A DNA stretch of 64,000 nt from Mytilus californianus (lineage: Eukaryota; Mollusca; Bivalvia; Mytilida; Mytilidae): assembly GCF_021869535.1 (NCBI RefSeq), contig NW_026262668.1:23379732-23443731 (forward strand), given 5' to 3'. This document shows, piece by piece, positions 34,019-45,172 of this stretch. The first letter of the stretch is position 1, and every line of letters starts with the position of its first letter. Below the pieces are notes generated by a model. The model was given only the letters and a program-made list of their open reading frames with translations, was not told the origin of the DNA and searched no databases. Position numbers and translations under genes: made by a program.

Positions 34019-35459
34019 CAGATCATACATGCCATATGTGTATTTGGACCATACATGTATGGTTATGACCATATGTGTATATATACTCATATGGTCAGAC
34101 AATATGTGTATGGTCTGCATTATTAACATGAGCATAATGATGAACGTTGAAACGGTGTCTCATTAATTAGAGTTTCTAAAAATGAAATTTTGACTTATTC
34201 AATCATATGGTAATTATTGTTACATGATTTATGCTAAAATGTGAATTCTACTTACAATAATCATAGTAAAATAATTTTTACATGCTCATTATTGATTAGT
34301 CATTATTGATTTGTCCTTACGAAACGAAATATGTCCACTTTGTCTTTGAAAATTAACTTCAAGATATATTTCAATAAACTACTTAGCAAGAAGTCAATTG
34401 CTTTTAAACCTCACAGGAACTTTGGCCTTTGAACCAACTCTTTTTTCTTCTTTTTTTTTAAATTATTTTGGTGTTTAAATTTGTTTTTATTAAATTGAAA
34501 TTTTTGAATATTTCTAATTGTTTTCAGTAAAATAATGTGCTCTTGCTCATATTCATTACATCTTACAGTGACAGTAAGATCATATGAAGAGGAGCAAGAA
34601 CACATTAAACGAAAATAAGTAGAAATAAGAAGAATATTGTTTCTTAAATAATCATTAAAACAATAAGAAAAAAAGTACACTTACGGACGAAAAAGTAGAG
34701 AATAAAGGCTATTTAAATTGATTCTATATATAGCAAAGCTAATATAACAGATACAACAAGATTCAGACAGTACGCAAAATTAAAGATAAAGGAATTCAGT
34801 TTGCAAATTGTGCCCTTTTGCTTTCAGAGAATGAGCTCTGTGTATTTGCGAAGAAAGTTAGAACTTATTCAATAAATACCTAATGTAACCTAAATGGTCT
34901 AAATACTCATATGGTTCAGCCCGTTAATAACCAAATGAGTATAATACTCATATGGTCCGGAACATATTTATATATATATATATATAGCGTGCCTAGAAAA
35001 TCAACTTAACAATGTTAGAGTAGATCTAATTCTTTATTACTTTCTCCCCGACCGGGGATGCATGGAACCTGACTTGTAGAAGTCACTTTTTGTTTAAAAA
35101 TGATGGGAGGTAACTTATGACACCAAATATTCTGACTTTCATAAGTAAAGTCAGAATATTATGACTTGTTTATATCAGAGCTCTGACTGATCTTCAATCA
35201 TTGTCTTGATGACAGGGTCATCTCTCATGTAAATTATCTTCTCTTGTAAAATGATAATCTCCATTGTAGTTTCTCCTTACTACTTAAATATTGAAAAACA
35301 TTTACTAAGAAATAAAAAAAAGTAAAAATTGTATATAAATAACAGAAATGATAAGAAAAAAAACAACAAAAAGATTACCTATTAAATCATCTACTAAAAT
35401 GGATCGTTTCCTCTATGTACTCAGCTAAAACTTGAATGATAATCTCTGCATTTGGCAGA
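34019..35459. other. No gene seen; possible 5' region of the TNFR-like gene
   Basis: On the minus strand a donor-like site TCC|gtaagtg at about 34682 and a 'gctatatataga' motif near 34730 could mark an upstream untranslated exon and promoter for the gene starting at 31896. This is a guess. Minisatellite-like 'atatggt...ataatactcatatggtc' copies occur at 34080-34100 and 34900-34960. Confidence 0.25.
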
Positions 35460-36342
35460 TCGATTGATAATAAATTGTCTAAATTTGTTGGAATTTGACC
35501 GGTTATATGAAGTAAATTTGATGAAATAATTTGTCTCTGGCTTCGGAATTTAGTTCACACTCAAAAAGGTAGTGTTGAACATCTTCTTGTTTACAGGTTT
35601 CACAGATTTCAGAGGTGATGTGTTGATTTATTATAAACTGGTATGCATTTCGTTTTGAATAACTTGTTCTTAAACTGTTGATAAGGTTGAACAATTTTTT
35701 TGATGGGAAGTCTTTTTTTATTTTATTTTTAACTTCAGGGTGAAATCTAAAATAATGACGTCGGAATTGCTGTTTTCCCATCTTCTATTGCCAAGGTGTC
35801 TGGCAGCTTCATTGATTCCTCTTATGTTGGCATGTCCTGGAGTCCAGTTGAAATTTATCAAAATTCTGTGTTCATTTAAAAATTTTATTTTTCCTTTGAT
35901 TTCATTAATGGTTTGATGGTAATTGTCACTTTTCCAATTAACAGATAAGATACCAAATTGCAGTTTGACTGTCCGAAAAATAGATAAAGTTTCAATAAGA
36001 GATTCTGAAAAAGTTTCGATATAATCAAGTACAATTGTTATTGCTACATGTATATTTATAAGTTCAGCAAGCAAGAGTGATCCTTTGTTAGATTTATACA
36101 GGTTTTTTTAATTTTTCTTCTTGATTATTTATGAAATTTATAGATCCAGCAAAACATGGGCCTGGATTTCCAAAACACGACCAATCTGTAAAAGCGACTG
36201 CAAAATTCAATGTTTGAGATTTGAGTTGTTCAGATATAATATTCTTTCCTTCTTCAATGGGCTGTTGTTCTGGATTTTGAACTGCCAATATTTCTCCAGT
36301 AATCAGGGGCTCTAACAACTGATACAAGATCTTGTTATTCAT
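35460..36342 (-). pseudogene. RNase H and C-terminal end of a non-LTR retrotransposon
   Basis: Three successive minus-strand frames together resemble the RNase H tail of a LINE. The first has AFTDWSCFGNPGPCFAGSI, where the family has TDGSxxxNPGPxGAG. The next has LLLAELINIHVA (active-site Glu) and FNWTPGHANIRGINEAARHL, where the family has GHxxxxGNExAD; the final Asp is Arg. The last has EICETCKQEDVQHYLFECEL, the usual Cys-His tail. The segment expected to carry the second Asp is scrambled. Two frameshifts and lost catalytic residues make it inactive. Confidence 0.75.
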
Positions 36343-36557
36343 ATTGTGGTTCTATCTTGTTTATATCATGTTATATCAACCATGTCAACCATTTCTGTAT
36401 TTTTCATCATGTCCTTTGTTTGTTGATACATTTTGCCCGATGGTGAAATATATTTACCTGACTGTTCTTCCTGTTTCCAAATTTTCTTTCAATTGGCATT
36501 TGAGATATTTGCCGGTCGACAAATATGTAATTTTACATATTGTCTTATCAATACAAC

Positions 36558-36677
36558 TAGCCCAAATAATTATGACGTCTTGCAAGGCTATTTTAATTTT
36601 TTCTGTGATGCCGTCGTAGGAAGGCGTCACAAAAAAAATTAAAATAGCCTTGCAAGACGTCATAATTATTTGGACTA
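36558..36677. mobile_element. Palindromic MITE with TA-type ends
   Basis: The arms of about 50 bp are nearly perfect inverted repeats ('cccaaataattatgacgtct' / 'agacgtcataattatttgga') with a central 'gccgtcgtaggaaggc'. Both ends carry TA, as expected for Tc1/mariner-type MITEs. Overlapping open frames on both strands at 36332-36684 result from the palindrome. Confidence 0.7.
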
Positions 36678-36688
36678 CAATCACAGGG

Positions 36689-36795
36689 GTTTGTTACAAA
36701 TTGCCGGGTTTACTATCCATACGGACCCCGAAAAAAATCACATGATTTTTTTCGGGTGTTGGTATGGATAGTAAACCTGGCAAATTGTAACAAAC
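36689..36795. repeat. Second large palindrome
   Basis: Inverted arms of about 47 bp ('gtttgttacaaattgccggg', 'tttactatccatacgg') with loop atcacatgat. It follows the first palindrome by 11 bases. It is probably another MITE or the outer end of the foldback structure that follows. Confidence 0.65.
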
Positions 36796-36804
36796 TTGTA
36801 ACAA

Positions 36805-36930
36805 ACAGTAACAAGACATTTCAGCACCCAGACAAATCGGCACCCAGGTACAAAGACATATCGGCATCCGTTTTGGACATTTCGGGATCAGGACATTTCA
36901 GGACCAAGACAATTCGGAACCTCATTTTTT
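36805..36930 (+). repeat. Left minisatellite arm of a foldback-like structure
   Basis: About six degenerate ~20-bp units of the type 'gacaaatcggcacccagg' (aagacatttc, gacatatcggcatcc, gacaattcgg). The reverse-complement units ('ggtgccgatttgtctgggtg') occur at 38790-38845 and 39180-39275. Confidence 0.65.
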
Positions 36931-37016
36931 TTCTATATATATATAATTAGAAAAATAAAAGAATTGTTACAGTAATATTAAAATCCGTAAATAAAATATG
37001 CAATACAGAATTTGAA

Positions 37017-38710
37017 TAAACTGCTTCGCTGAGCGCAGCTAGATACGCCCCATAGGTCCAACACTGAACAGTTAGGGCAAAAATGGACACAATATTCAAG
37101 CTTGATTCAGGTCTGAATTTGGATTGTAATTAAATATTTGACATATTATAGGTTTCTGAATAAATGTATTCAAAGAACTTGAAATTGGTTATATGAATTG
37201 AATTTATATTCAATTAAAGATTTCTTGCTGTTGTGCAATACTTAGTAAATCTGTTGTCAGACTATAAACAAATAAAGTTCAATTAATTATCAATGTCATA
37301 TTAGAAATTTATGAAAATAAAAAGGGAGCTTACATCAATAGATATAAACAATTCACCGAAGTTTCATGAGAATTGGTGACAGCATTTTTGAGTTATTGTC
37401 TGAAAACTGGAAAATCACCCCTTTTTTAATGAATAAAACCCCATAACTCAGAAATGTAAAACGTAAAATTTATAAAATTCTAAAGGGAGCTTACATCAAT
37501 ACATACAAACAATTCACCAAAGTTTCATAAGAATTGCTGAAAGCATTTTTGAGTTTTTGTCCGAAAACTGGAAAATCCCCCCTTTTTTAAGGATAAAACC
37601 CTGTAACTCGGAAACGTAAAATCTAAAATTTATAAAAATCTAAAGGGAGCTCATGTCAATAGACAGTCAGGGGACTTATTAAAATAAGTGATTTTTAAAT
37701 CACTTATTTAAGTAGCAAATTCGAAGTTTTGTCACAAATTGTGATATTGTAGTTTTACCAAAATTTTAAACACATAGGTTTAGATAATATCTTTTCATTA
37801 GTAAAATTGAAAAAAATGAACTTTTTTCTTCTTTTAAGCAGCAAGGTTTATGCCTTTGATGCAATCATTTAGCTGCAAATTCTATTTTAGTTGAAAAAAT
37901 GCTATAAAAATGGCTTTACATAATGAACTGATACCTTCTCAACAGATTTTTCCCAGCAGTGGGAGTACTTTTCCTGTAAAATTCAAGGTTTCATCTTACA
38001 GATTATGTAATAAAATTCTACTGTTCGCGATCAAAATTTCACTGTTCGGGGGTGTTGAAATTAGTGGGTGTTATTAAAATAATGATATTTAAAGAAGTGA
38101 TTTTTTGGAAGGAAATTGAGGTATGATACTTAAACAAGTGATTTTTATGTCATTATCCTAGATTTAGTACAAGGTCATCACCTGACATGACCTGGTCATC
38201 CTATCAACACAGATGTTGGTTCTGATAATTTTAGCAACATAATTAGTCCCTGGATCATTAGTATTCTATATTTAAAGCTACAATAATATTAAATCACTTA
38301 GTCTAGTGATTAATTTGTACTACTTAAATAGGTGATTATTAAAGAAAGACAACTCTTACTTCCAACCTTTATGGACATAATGTTACTTGAATCAGTGATT
38401 TAGAAAATCACTCATTTAAGTAAGTCCCCTGACTGATAGATATAAACAATTCACCACAATTTCTTGCAACTTGGTGAAAGCATTCCTGACTTATTGTCCG
38501 AAAACTGGAAAACCCCCTTTTTTTAATGAATAAAACCCCATAACTCGGAAACGTAAAATCTAAATTTTATAAAAAACGAAAGAGAGCTCATGTCAATAGA
38601 TAGAAACAATTTACCAAAGTTTTATGCAAATTGGTTAAAGCATTTTTGAGTTATTGTCCGACATGTTGACGACGGACGGACAGACGGACAACGGTATACC
38701 ATAATAGGTT
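37017..38710 (+). repeat. Family A HINE-like element, split by a TIR element
   Basis: Head with TACGCCC, two and a half family-A units, then the TIR element at 37664-38435, then one and a half more units and the (GGAC) tract at 38671-38690. The element stops at 'ggtataccataatag' before the terminal hairpin. It lies between the minisatellite arms of the foldback-like structure. Confidence 0.7.
37664..38435. mobile_element. 772-bp TIR element with 5-bp target duplication ATAGA
   Basis: Terminal inverted repeats CAGTCAGGGGACTTA with further imperfect symmetry inward (aagtgat... / ...atcact). Target duplication ATAGA at 37659-37663 and 38436-38440. Removal restores the family-A unit 'gtcaatagatataaac'. 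The interior is AT-rich with repeated 'aagtgattt' and 'aaatcactta' words and has no coding capacity. Confidence 0.85.
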
Positions 38711-38739
38711 AATGGCCCTTTTTTTTACCGCCTATAAAT

Positions 38740-39280
38740 GGTTCATTATATTTTGATCAAGAATTTAATAATTGATTTTATCTTTATGAGGTGCCGATTT
38801 GTCTAGGTGCCAATTTGTCTGGGTGCTGAACTGTCTAGAATTCCATGAATGGTGAACTCTATGAAATCAATTTTCATGCATATGGAAAAAAAATACACAC
38901 AAATAAGACAGCTACCCAAATGACTAAGCTGCAATAGTCTTCACAAATAAACCACTTCATAAGATACTTCATCGAAGATATCATATTCAATAATGTCATA
39001 AATTAGTGCAGGAATTAAATTGGTTATTTGTAAAAACAGTCGAAATTATTGCTATATTAACACTAAACTTGCAAATTGAGCTAGACAAATTGAGGTCATG
39101 CCCACATACCTTTATCAGTCCAGGTAATTTTGATTTTTGGTTCATTATGTTTTGATCAAGGACTAATAATTGATTTTATCTTTCGGTGCCGATTCGTCTA
39201 TGTAAGGTGCCGATTTGTCTGGGTGTCGAAGTGTCTTTCTAGGGTGCTGATTTGTCTGGGTGCCGAACTGTGCTACGATA
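38740..39280 (-). repeat. Right minisatellite arm, duplicated
   Basis: Two copies (38741-38845 and 39139-39275) of a block 'ggttcattatattttgatca ... ataattgattttatcttt' each followed by units 'ggtgccgatttgtctgggtg', the reverse complement of the arm at 36805-36930. The duplicated right arm suggests local rearrangement. Confidence 0.6.
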
Positions 39281-40249
39281 CAACATGACCAAGCGGAACA
39301 ATATTCTTACCTATGGATAAGTGTTGCAAGTGATCTCTACACATGAATCATATAGGGAAAAATGAACTAAACTTTTATATTAAATGCCACGAATTTCTGT
39401 ATTAAATAAGCCGAAAACAGATGAGGACAATCGGCATATATATTTTCTTCAGTCCTCAATCTACTTTCGTTATTGGCTTCAGGGGAATACAAGTAAGGGG
39501 GAGGGAAACCAATGATAATATGCTGGGAAGATCTTATTCGAACCTGTTGGTACTTTACCATATCAATTGAGTAAATATAAGAGATTATTGAAAAATAAAT
39601 CGTATCTTGCCATTGGTTTAAAAACATTTCCGTCAAAATGACAATAAGTTATAACATGAATATTGATATATTTGAACTCTATTATTCTAAAATTAAAAGG
39701 CCAATACAGTTTTGTTTACAAACTAACGCGTATTAATTACAGCCATGCACATGTTTAAATAGGGATCATAATAGGTATATATGATTATAAAATGGCAACA
39801 TTTAAAAAAAAGACTTTAAATTTATTTGTTTCTGTTGTGCACATATTTTTGTACTATATTAACGATTTGATGACACTCACAGGTAATTTGCATTCTAACT
39901 GCAATGCTCCTTTCATGAAACGTGTCACCAGGTTGTTGTATTTCAACTGTTCGATAGTTCTTAACTTCTGTTACTCCGTTGATTCACTCTAGAGTCAGTG
40001 ATGATTATTTCATTTTTTTTCGTCTTCATCTTTTATAGACTATTCTTCTATTAATAAAAGGATGAACTATTTATCTATTTACAACAAAAGCGGCTTGCTT
40101 ATGACAGCACCTTAGACAACAGAATATTTTAGGACCACTCTGTATTTGTCAATGTGAAATCATATAATATGTACATAAATAAACATTATTGTGACTTTTT
40201 CTTTTCTTTTCATCTTATCATTAAAATATATTAAAGAGTTTATAGAAAA
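39281..40249. other. No gene seen
   Basis: The open frame at 39792-39992 starts with ATG in an AT-rich stretch and shows no recognised domain; the minus frame at 39367-39636 likewise. Neither has splice or similarity support. Confidence 0.35.
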
Positions 40250-40845
40250 AAAATCGTAAGGGTTCCGCGGAACCCAGTGTCTCGCCTACTTTTGTTGTAA
40301 AAGTGTTATAGTAGCAGGCTCAACAAAAATGGGGGAAATTATTGATTTTTTTCCTCTAGATACTATCTTTTGATTCTGTCCAACTGAAGTGTGGTTAAAA
40401 TCCAGGATGGTTTGAATCTAATAAAGGTTTTAAAATCTTTAACTGCAGACTGTATGTAATGTTAACTGGAAGAAAACTAAGTCCATTTATAAGTAATATA
40501 CGGAAAAACAGGAAATAAATTTTTATAAAATTTCCTTCTAGATACTAGCTTTTGATCATAAACAAGCTTCTATCCAAGTTTTAAAAACTATGCTAACTGG
40601 CAGAAAAAATAAGTCCATTTATAAGTAAATACGGATAAACAGGATTTTTTTTTTACAAAATTTACTTCTGGATACTATCTTATAATCATAAACAAACTTC
40701 CTTCAAAGTTTGGTAGAAATCGATGATAGTTTCAGAAAGTTATTAAAATTTTAAAAACTGTAACCACAGAGTGAATATTTGTGGACGCCACAATGTAGGA
40801 TCGCTATGTCTCGCTTTTGCGACAAAAGTCGCAGTCTTGACAAAC
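40250..40845 (+). repeat. HINE-like element, family E
   Basis: Head 'ggttccgcggaacccagtgt' ctcgcctaCTTTTGTTGTAAAAG, then about three ~150-bp units ('ctagatactatcttttgat', 'taagtccatttataagtaa', 'acggataaacagga'), and a 3' end tgtctcgCTTTTGCGACAAAAGtcgcag (40807-40835). The 3' hairpin CTTTTG/CAAAAG matches the head motif. There is no GGAC microsatellite. Confidence 0.6.
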
Positions 40846-41300
40846 AGATGTGGAATGATTGCCAACGAGACAACTCTCCACAAGAGACAGATGACACAGA
40901 AATTAACAACTGTAGGTTACCGTACGGCATTCAACAATGAGCAAAGCCGTAAATACATATATAGATATAGGAAGATGTGGTATGAGTGGCAATGAAACAA
41001 CTCTCCGTCCAAGTTACAATTTATAAAAGTAAACCATTATAGGTCAAGGTACGGCCTTCAACACGGAGCATTGGCTCACACCGAATATAGTCAGCTATAA
41101 AAGGCCCCGAAATGACAAATGCAAAACAATTAAAACGAGAAAACTAACGGTCTAATTTATGTACAAATAAATGAACGAAAAAATAAATATGTAACACAGC
41201 AACTAACGAAAACCACTGAATTACAGGCTCCTGACTTGGGACAGGCTCATACAGAATGAGGGGTTAAACATGTTAGCAGGGCTATGGTAGAATATTCCAA
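40840..41300 (-). repeat. Dispersed mussel repeat, reverse copies
   Basis: A short copy (40845-40950) and a longer copy (40975-41300) of the 8320-8735 repeat, both in reverse orientation ('gtggtatgagtggcaatgaa', 'ggctcctgacttgggacagg'). They are tandem. Confidence 0.65.
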
Positions 41301-42000
41301 TATAAGAAAAAAAACCATAAAAAGCAGTTAAAAAAGGCCTCAACTCATCAGATGGATTCAAATAGAAATACATCATACAAAAACAGACTGTATATTATCC
41401 TTTCATTTATTTAATAAACAGGATAGATCCACCCTTTGACCACAACCTGTGATATATTAATTCCAGGCGAGGAGCCAGTCATTTTGAAAGGGGATTCCGA
41501 CTCCAGGAACACTCGCGGGATCTGCCGATGATTTCACGGGTTTCATTGTGTTTAGGTGTTTTTTTTTCAATTTGAGGAAATAGGCAGTAGAATTATTTGT
41601 AGGTTTTCTTAGCGTGGATTTCAATTGTGTAATCTCAGCAGGCAGATGCATGTCATGCCCCAGTCACACTATACCACGATCGCATCACGCTCACCGCAAT
41701 CTAAAATAAATTCAGATCGTGGTGAGGTCGCGATAAGAGCGGCATGAAATGTAGATTTTCGTTGTTTTCGCGATGCTACTACGTCCTCGTTACGATTCTA
41801 CAACGATCTTGCTACGATTATACCACGTTCTCACCACGCTTATTCTGCGACCTCACTACGATTATTTCGATCTTACTACGCTTATCACGTTCTCATTACG
41901 ACCATACCACGATTTATCCGATCTCACCACGCTTCTTCTGCGATTATAGCACGCTCTTACCACGATCATTCTACGATATTACCACGTTTATACCGCGATC

Positions 42001-42225
42001 TAACTACGCCCTCAGCAGTAACGTCAACATCACTATCCATATCTACCAGAACTCGTGGGCGTGGTGGTGACGGAAAATGTAGTCAGAGGGGCCTCTGGTA
42101 CGAATCCTGATCCAGTAGAGATGTCGGATCAACCAATCAAACTTGAATCACAACGTATTGCTGATCTATCCAGATCAACTGACGATATTTTATTGAACAA
42201 AAGTGGGAATGATACAGATGTGTAA
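42001..42225 (+). pseudogene. Coding-like fragment carried in the TIR element
   Basis: Between minisatellite blocks lies a stretch with balanced composition. One frame gives RTRGRGGDGKCS; one frame over, from 42082 to the stop at 42223-42225, it reads VRGASGTNPDPVEMSDQPIK then LESQRIADLSRSTDDILLNK and ends SGNDTDV. This is unlike the repeat around it and looks like the C-terminal end of a host or transposon protein with one frameshift. I do not recognise the source. Confidence 0.35.
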
Positions 42226-42404
42226 AGCATGGTTGAGCTGTTGAATATTAGGGTCATGAGGTCCAAATTACATACAGACAAACAAAACATGGAGAGCTTT
42301 TATATATTTTATGTGACGATGACAGTGAGCATGGCTAGAACTCGAAATGGTCGTAGTATGAACGTAGTCAGGTCGTAAGACGGGCGTGATGAGGACGGCA
42401 TGAG

Positions 42405-42561
42405 CAGTGGCGGATCCAGAAATTTTCATAAGGGGGTCCCACTGACTGCCTAAGAGGGGGCCCGCTCCAGTCATGTTTCATTGATTCCCTATATAATCAA
42501 CAAAATTTTTCCCACAAAAGGGGGCCCGGGCCCCCTGGAAAACCCTCTAAATCCGACTCTG
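42405..42561. mobile_element. hAT MITE, 157 bp, target duplication ATGAG
   Basis: Starts CAGTGGCGGATCCAGA and ends ctaaatccgactctg. ATGAG flanks it at 42400-42404 and 42562-42566. GC-rich 'gggggcccgg' tracts lie inside. The same family as 42584-42712, 44508-44635 and 47266-47349. Confidence 0.85.
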
Positions 42562-42583
42562 ATGAGCGTGCTAGAATCGTACT

Positions 42584-42712
42584 CAGGGGCAGATCCAGCC
42601 ATTTTAAAAAGGGCCGGGGTTCCAACCATATGTCCCGATTCAAATGTATTGATCGTCCATAAAAAGGGGCCGGGGTTCCAACCCCCGGAACCCCCCTCTG
42701 GATCCGCCACTG
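42584..42712. mobile_element. hAT MITE, 129 bp, target duplication GTACT
   Basis: Starts CAGGGGCAGATCCAGCC and ends CTCTGGATCCGCCACTG. GTACT flanks at 42579-42583 and 42713-42717. Confidence 0.85.
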
Positions 42713-43126
42713 GTACTATGGTTTTGAACAGCGTAGTATAAACGTGGTATAGTCGTAGTAGAAGCGTTGTTTGGTCGCGGGGAGAACATGATGGTCGTAA
42801 TAACGTCGCTGTGAGATCGTAGCGCAATCTCTCAGACTAGATTCGCGCTTACGCTACGCTCTCGCTACGCTCTCGCTACGATGGTACAGCGACCTTTGCG
42901 ATCTTAGCACGACTTTACTGCGCTCTCGCTACGCTTCTACTACGACCTGATTTCGGCACGACCGCACCACGATTGTTTTGAACATGTTCAAAGTTGGCCA
43001 CGCTCATCACGGTCATGAAGACCTCACCACAACCTTACTGCGATCTTCACGATCGCACTACGATCGTCAAAATTTGCATTTGTTTCAGAGATCGTAGTGC
43101 GATCGTGGCCTAGTGTGACTGCGGCA

Positions 43127-43559
43127 TAAGGAGCACTATTAAAACTTAAAACACTAAGTCAAAAACTCAAATACAAACTGTATGTACATAGTTTGAAAAA
43201 CTGGATTCCCCATTTACTTTATTTCGTGTCATTCTTTTTTTATGTTTTTGTTCCAAGAACAGAATTCAATCCCTCAAAACAACCAGCTAACTACTTTTTC
43301 ATGTAGTATGTCTCTGCTTGAACATAACATATTGTGATTAAAAGCACCGAAAACAAATTTTCAAAAGTGTTGGACAGACTGAATATTCCTGGATCATTTG
43401 ATTCCATTTCATTTGTTCTTGAAAACTGGGACCATTTATATTAAACCTAGTTGAAAATAATCCAAGTCAATATCCTATTGAGTTCTCATTCTAATTTTCA
43501 TTGCCTTTGGTGGCTATTTTGAATTCTCTGTTGACCCAAAATAGTACCTATTGTTAATA
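43127..43559. other. No gene seen
   Basis: AT-rich spacer with no exon, repeat or motif that I can support. Confidence 0.35.
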
Positions 43560-43790
43560 TGACTGTAATTGGCTGTTATGTTTAGTTTCAGTGAGTTGGC
43601 TGGTTTAAGAGGAAGCCTTGATGGTTGGTTATCTTGTCGGAATTATTTTACACTTTGTAATCTTTGTGTCTTTCATAGATTGCTACACAATGCCATACAT
43701 AACTGTTACCTGTATTTTCTAACACTAACTTTGGTCTCTGGTGGAAAGTTGTCGCATTGGCAATCATACCACATCTCCCTAAATATATTG
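43560..43790 (+). repeat. Dispersed mussel repeat, second type
   Basis: 'gttgtcgcattggcaatcat' + accacatctcc ends the copy. Its body (43637-43740: 'ttgtaatctttgtgtctttc', 'gttacctgtattttctaaca') is matched in reverse complement at 48050-48165. The 118-residue open frame here is part of the repeat. Confidence 0.55.
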
Positions 43791-44389
43791 ATACAGATCC
43801 AAGAAAATAGAAGCTACAAGTATCATTCTATTAAACATACAAAATTTCTGAGAAAGGCAATTCTGTACTTTTGGATATATGTTTTTTTAATTTTAGTCAA
43901 CTTGAACTTTCACATAGACAGTTAATTTATATGTGAGCCTGTCTGTTTTATTTAAATGGTTGACAATATATCATTTATCCATTTCATACCCTTGTGACAT
44001 TAAAATATTCTGAGCATACATGTAACATGACATGGGAAGAAAGATAGTCACACACATACCAAATAGTTCTTATATTTGGGATATTACATGTGACTGTTAA
44101 TACTAATATATATGTTAGTATTTTCATGATAACAGGTCTAATAACCACTTGACTTGGTTAAAAAAAATCTTGGATTCTATGAAAAGGAATGCTTTTCCTT
44201 TTAAATGCAGCTTGAAAATGTTGAGTTGATGCCTATTAGCAATTTTAAGATCTGCCATGTCTGCTGTGTAGCTACATCTTGTTTCCTGGTATTTTAGAAT
44301 TAATTGCAAGCAGCCACAAAGGTCCAGACCTGGTATTGTTCTTTTTTTTTATATTTTATGATGCTCTTGTTAAAACAGTTTTTAAATTT

Positions 44390-44425
44390 TCAATATCTTT
44401 TCTGGTACATGCAGCTCATTTTTAC
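44390..44425 (-). CDS. Candidate microprotein gene, last exon
   Basis: After the acceptor tctctatttcag the frame reads VKMSCMYQKRY and stops (TGA). It follows the phase-0 exon at 44969-45004. The coding part is 36 nt; the untranslated part is not defined. Confidence 0.25.
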   Translation of the reverse strand, partial: VKMSCMYQKRY

Positions 44426-44507
44426 CTGAAATAGAGAAGAGTCATATAGATATTTTGATAATATAAATAAAGAATAAACAAAATTGGCATGTAATTATAT
44501 AAAAGAT

Positions 44508-44635
44508 CAGTGGCAGATCCATACATTTTCATAAGAGGGGACCCAGTCATGTTTCAGTGATTCTCTATATAATCAACCAAATTTTTCCCACCAAATGGTT
44601 GGCGGCCCGCTGCCCACTTTCTAAATCCACCTCTG
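44508..44635. mobile_element. hAT MITE, 128 bp, target duplication AAGAT
   Basis: Starts CAGTGGCAGATCC and ends taaatccacctctg. AAGAT flanks at 44503-44507 and 44636-44640. The interior matches 42405-42561 ('agtcatgtttcagtgattct', 'ctatataatcaac'). Confidence 0.85.
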
Positions 44636-44968
44636 AAGATAAAATTGTCTTATTGTTACTGCTGATTCATTCAATTGTGTATACAACAGAGGAAAACAGT
44701 CCAATAAAATTATATTTTCTAGAAGTATGTTAGATGAGTAATGTACTATTGACAAACATTAACAAGTCCATTTGCCTTGCTTATATACTCAAATGACAAA
44801 AAATTGTTTTTCTTAACTGAAATATAGAACTCTTATAAATGTTTGTACATTCACTGATAAGCTGATACGTCATTTCTAATAATTATATCATACATGTATA
44901 TGTACTTACACCTTAAATTCAAACAGTCTCTGTATGTACATGTATCTCTTTCTTTCCATTCCACATAC

Positions 44969-45004
44969 CTCTGCAATCAGATCAGCATCTGCAACAACCA
45001 AAAT
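44969..45004 (-). CDS. Candidate microprotein gene, middle exon
   Basis: A 36-nt exon between acceptor tttcacacctttag and donor GAG|gtatgtgg. Only one frame is open and it reads ILVVADADLIAE in phase 0 at both ends. It lies between candidate exons at 47545-47589 and 44390-44425, also phase 0. No family is recognised. Confidence 0.3.
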
Positions 45005-45172
45005 CTAAAGGTGTGAAAAAAAAAATTGAAATTTTCAAGTGCAATTATATCAAAACAGCAAAGATAATGAATATTAGAAATGTGCCATTTTGCACATATA
45101 CATGTACCAAGGGGAAACTCTTTCCAAAGCTATATTTTATTTATTGTTTCATTGCATTAAATAGAAAATAGG

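Larger units (their letters stand above)
41656..43126. mobile_element. 1.47-kb TIR element with CpG-rich minisatellite core
   Basis: Both ends carry ~30-bp inverted repeats: TGCCCCAGTCACACTATACC then acgatcgcatcacg on the left; reversed right end TGCCGCAGTCACACTAGGCC then acgatcgcactacg. The interior is built of degenerate ~10-20-bp words (ctacgatcttg, accacgttctc) running one way in 41740-42010 and 42835-43080 and the opposite way in 42340-42400 and 42715-42830. Two hAT MITEs are nested inside (42405-42561 and 42584-42712). No transposase is seen. Confidence 0.75.

Noticed and set aside
33787..34166. Four overlapping open frames with long Tyr-Ile repeats
   Set aside because: Produced by the (AT)n tract in all frames.
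36121..36684. Overlapping plus-strand open frames opposite the RNase H fragment and the palindrome
   Set aside because: Antisense shadows of the LINE fragment and of the palindromic MITE.
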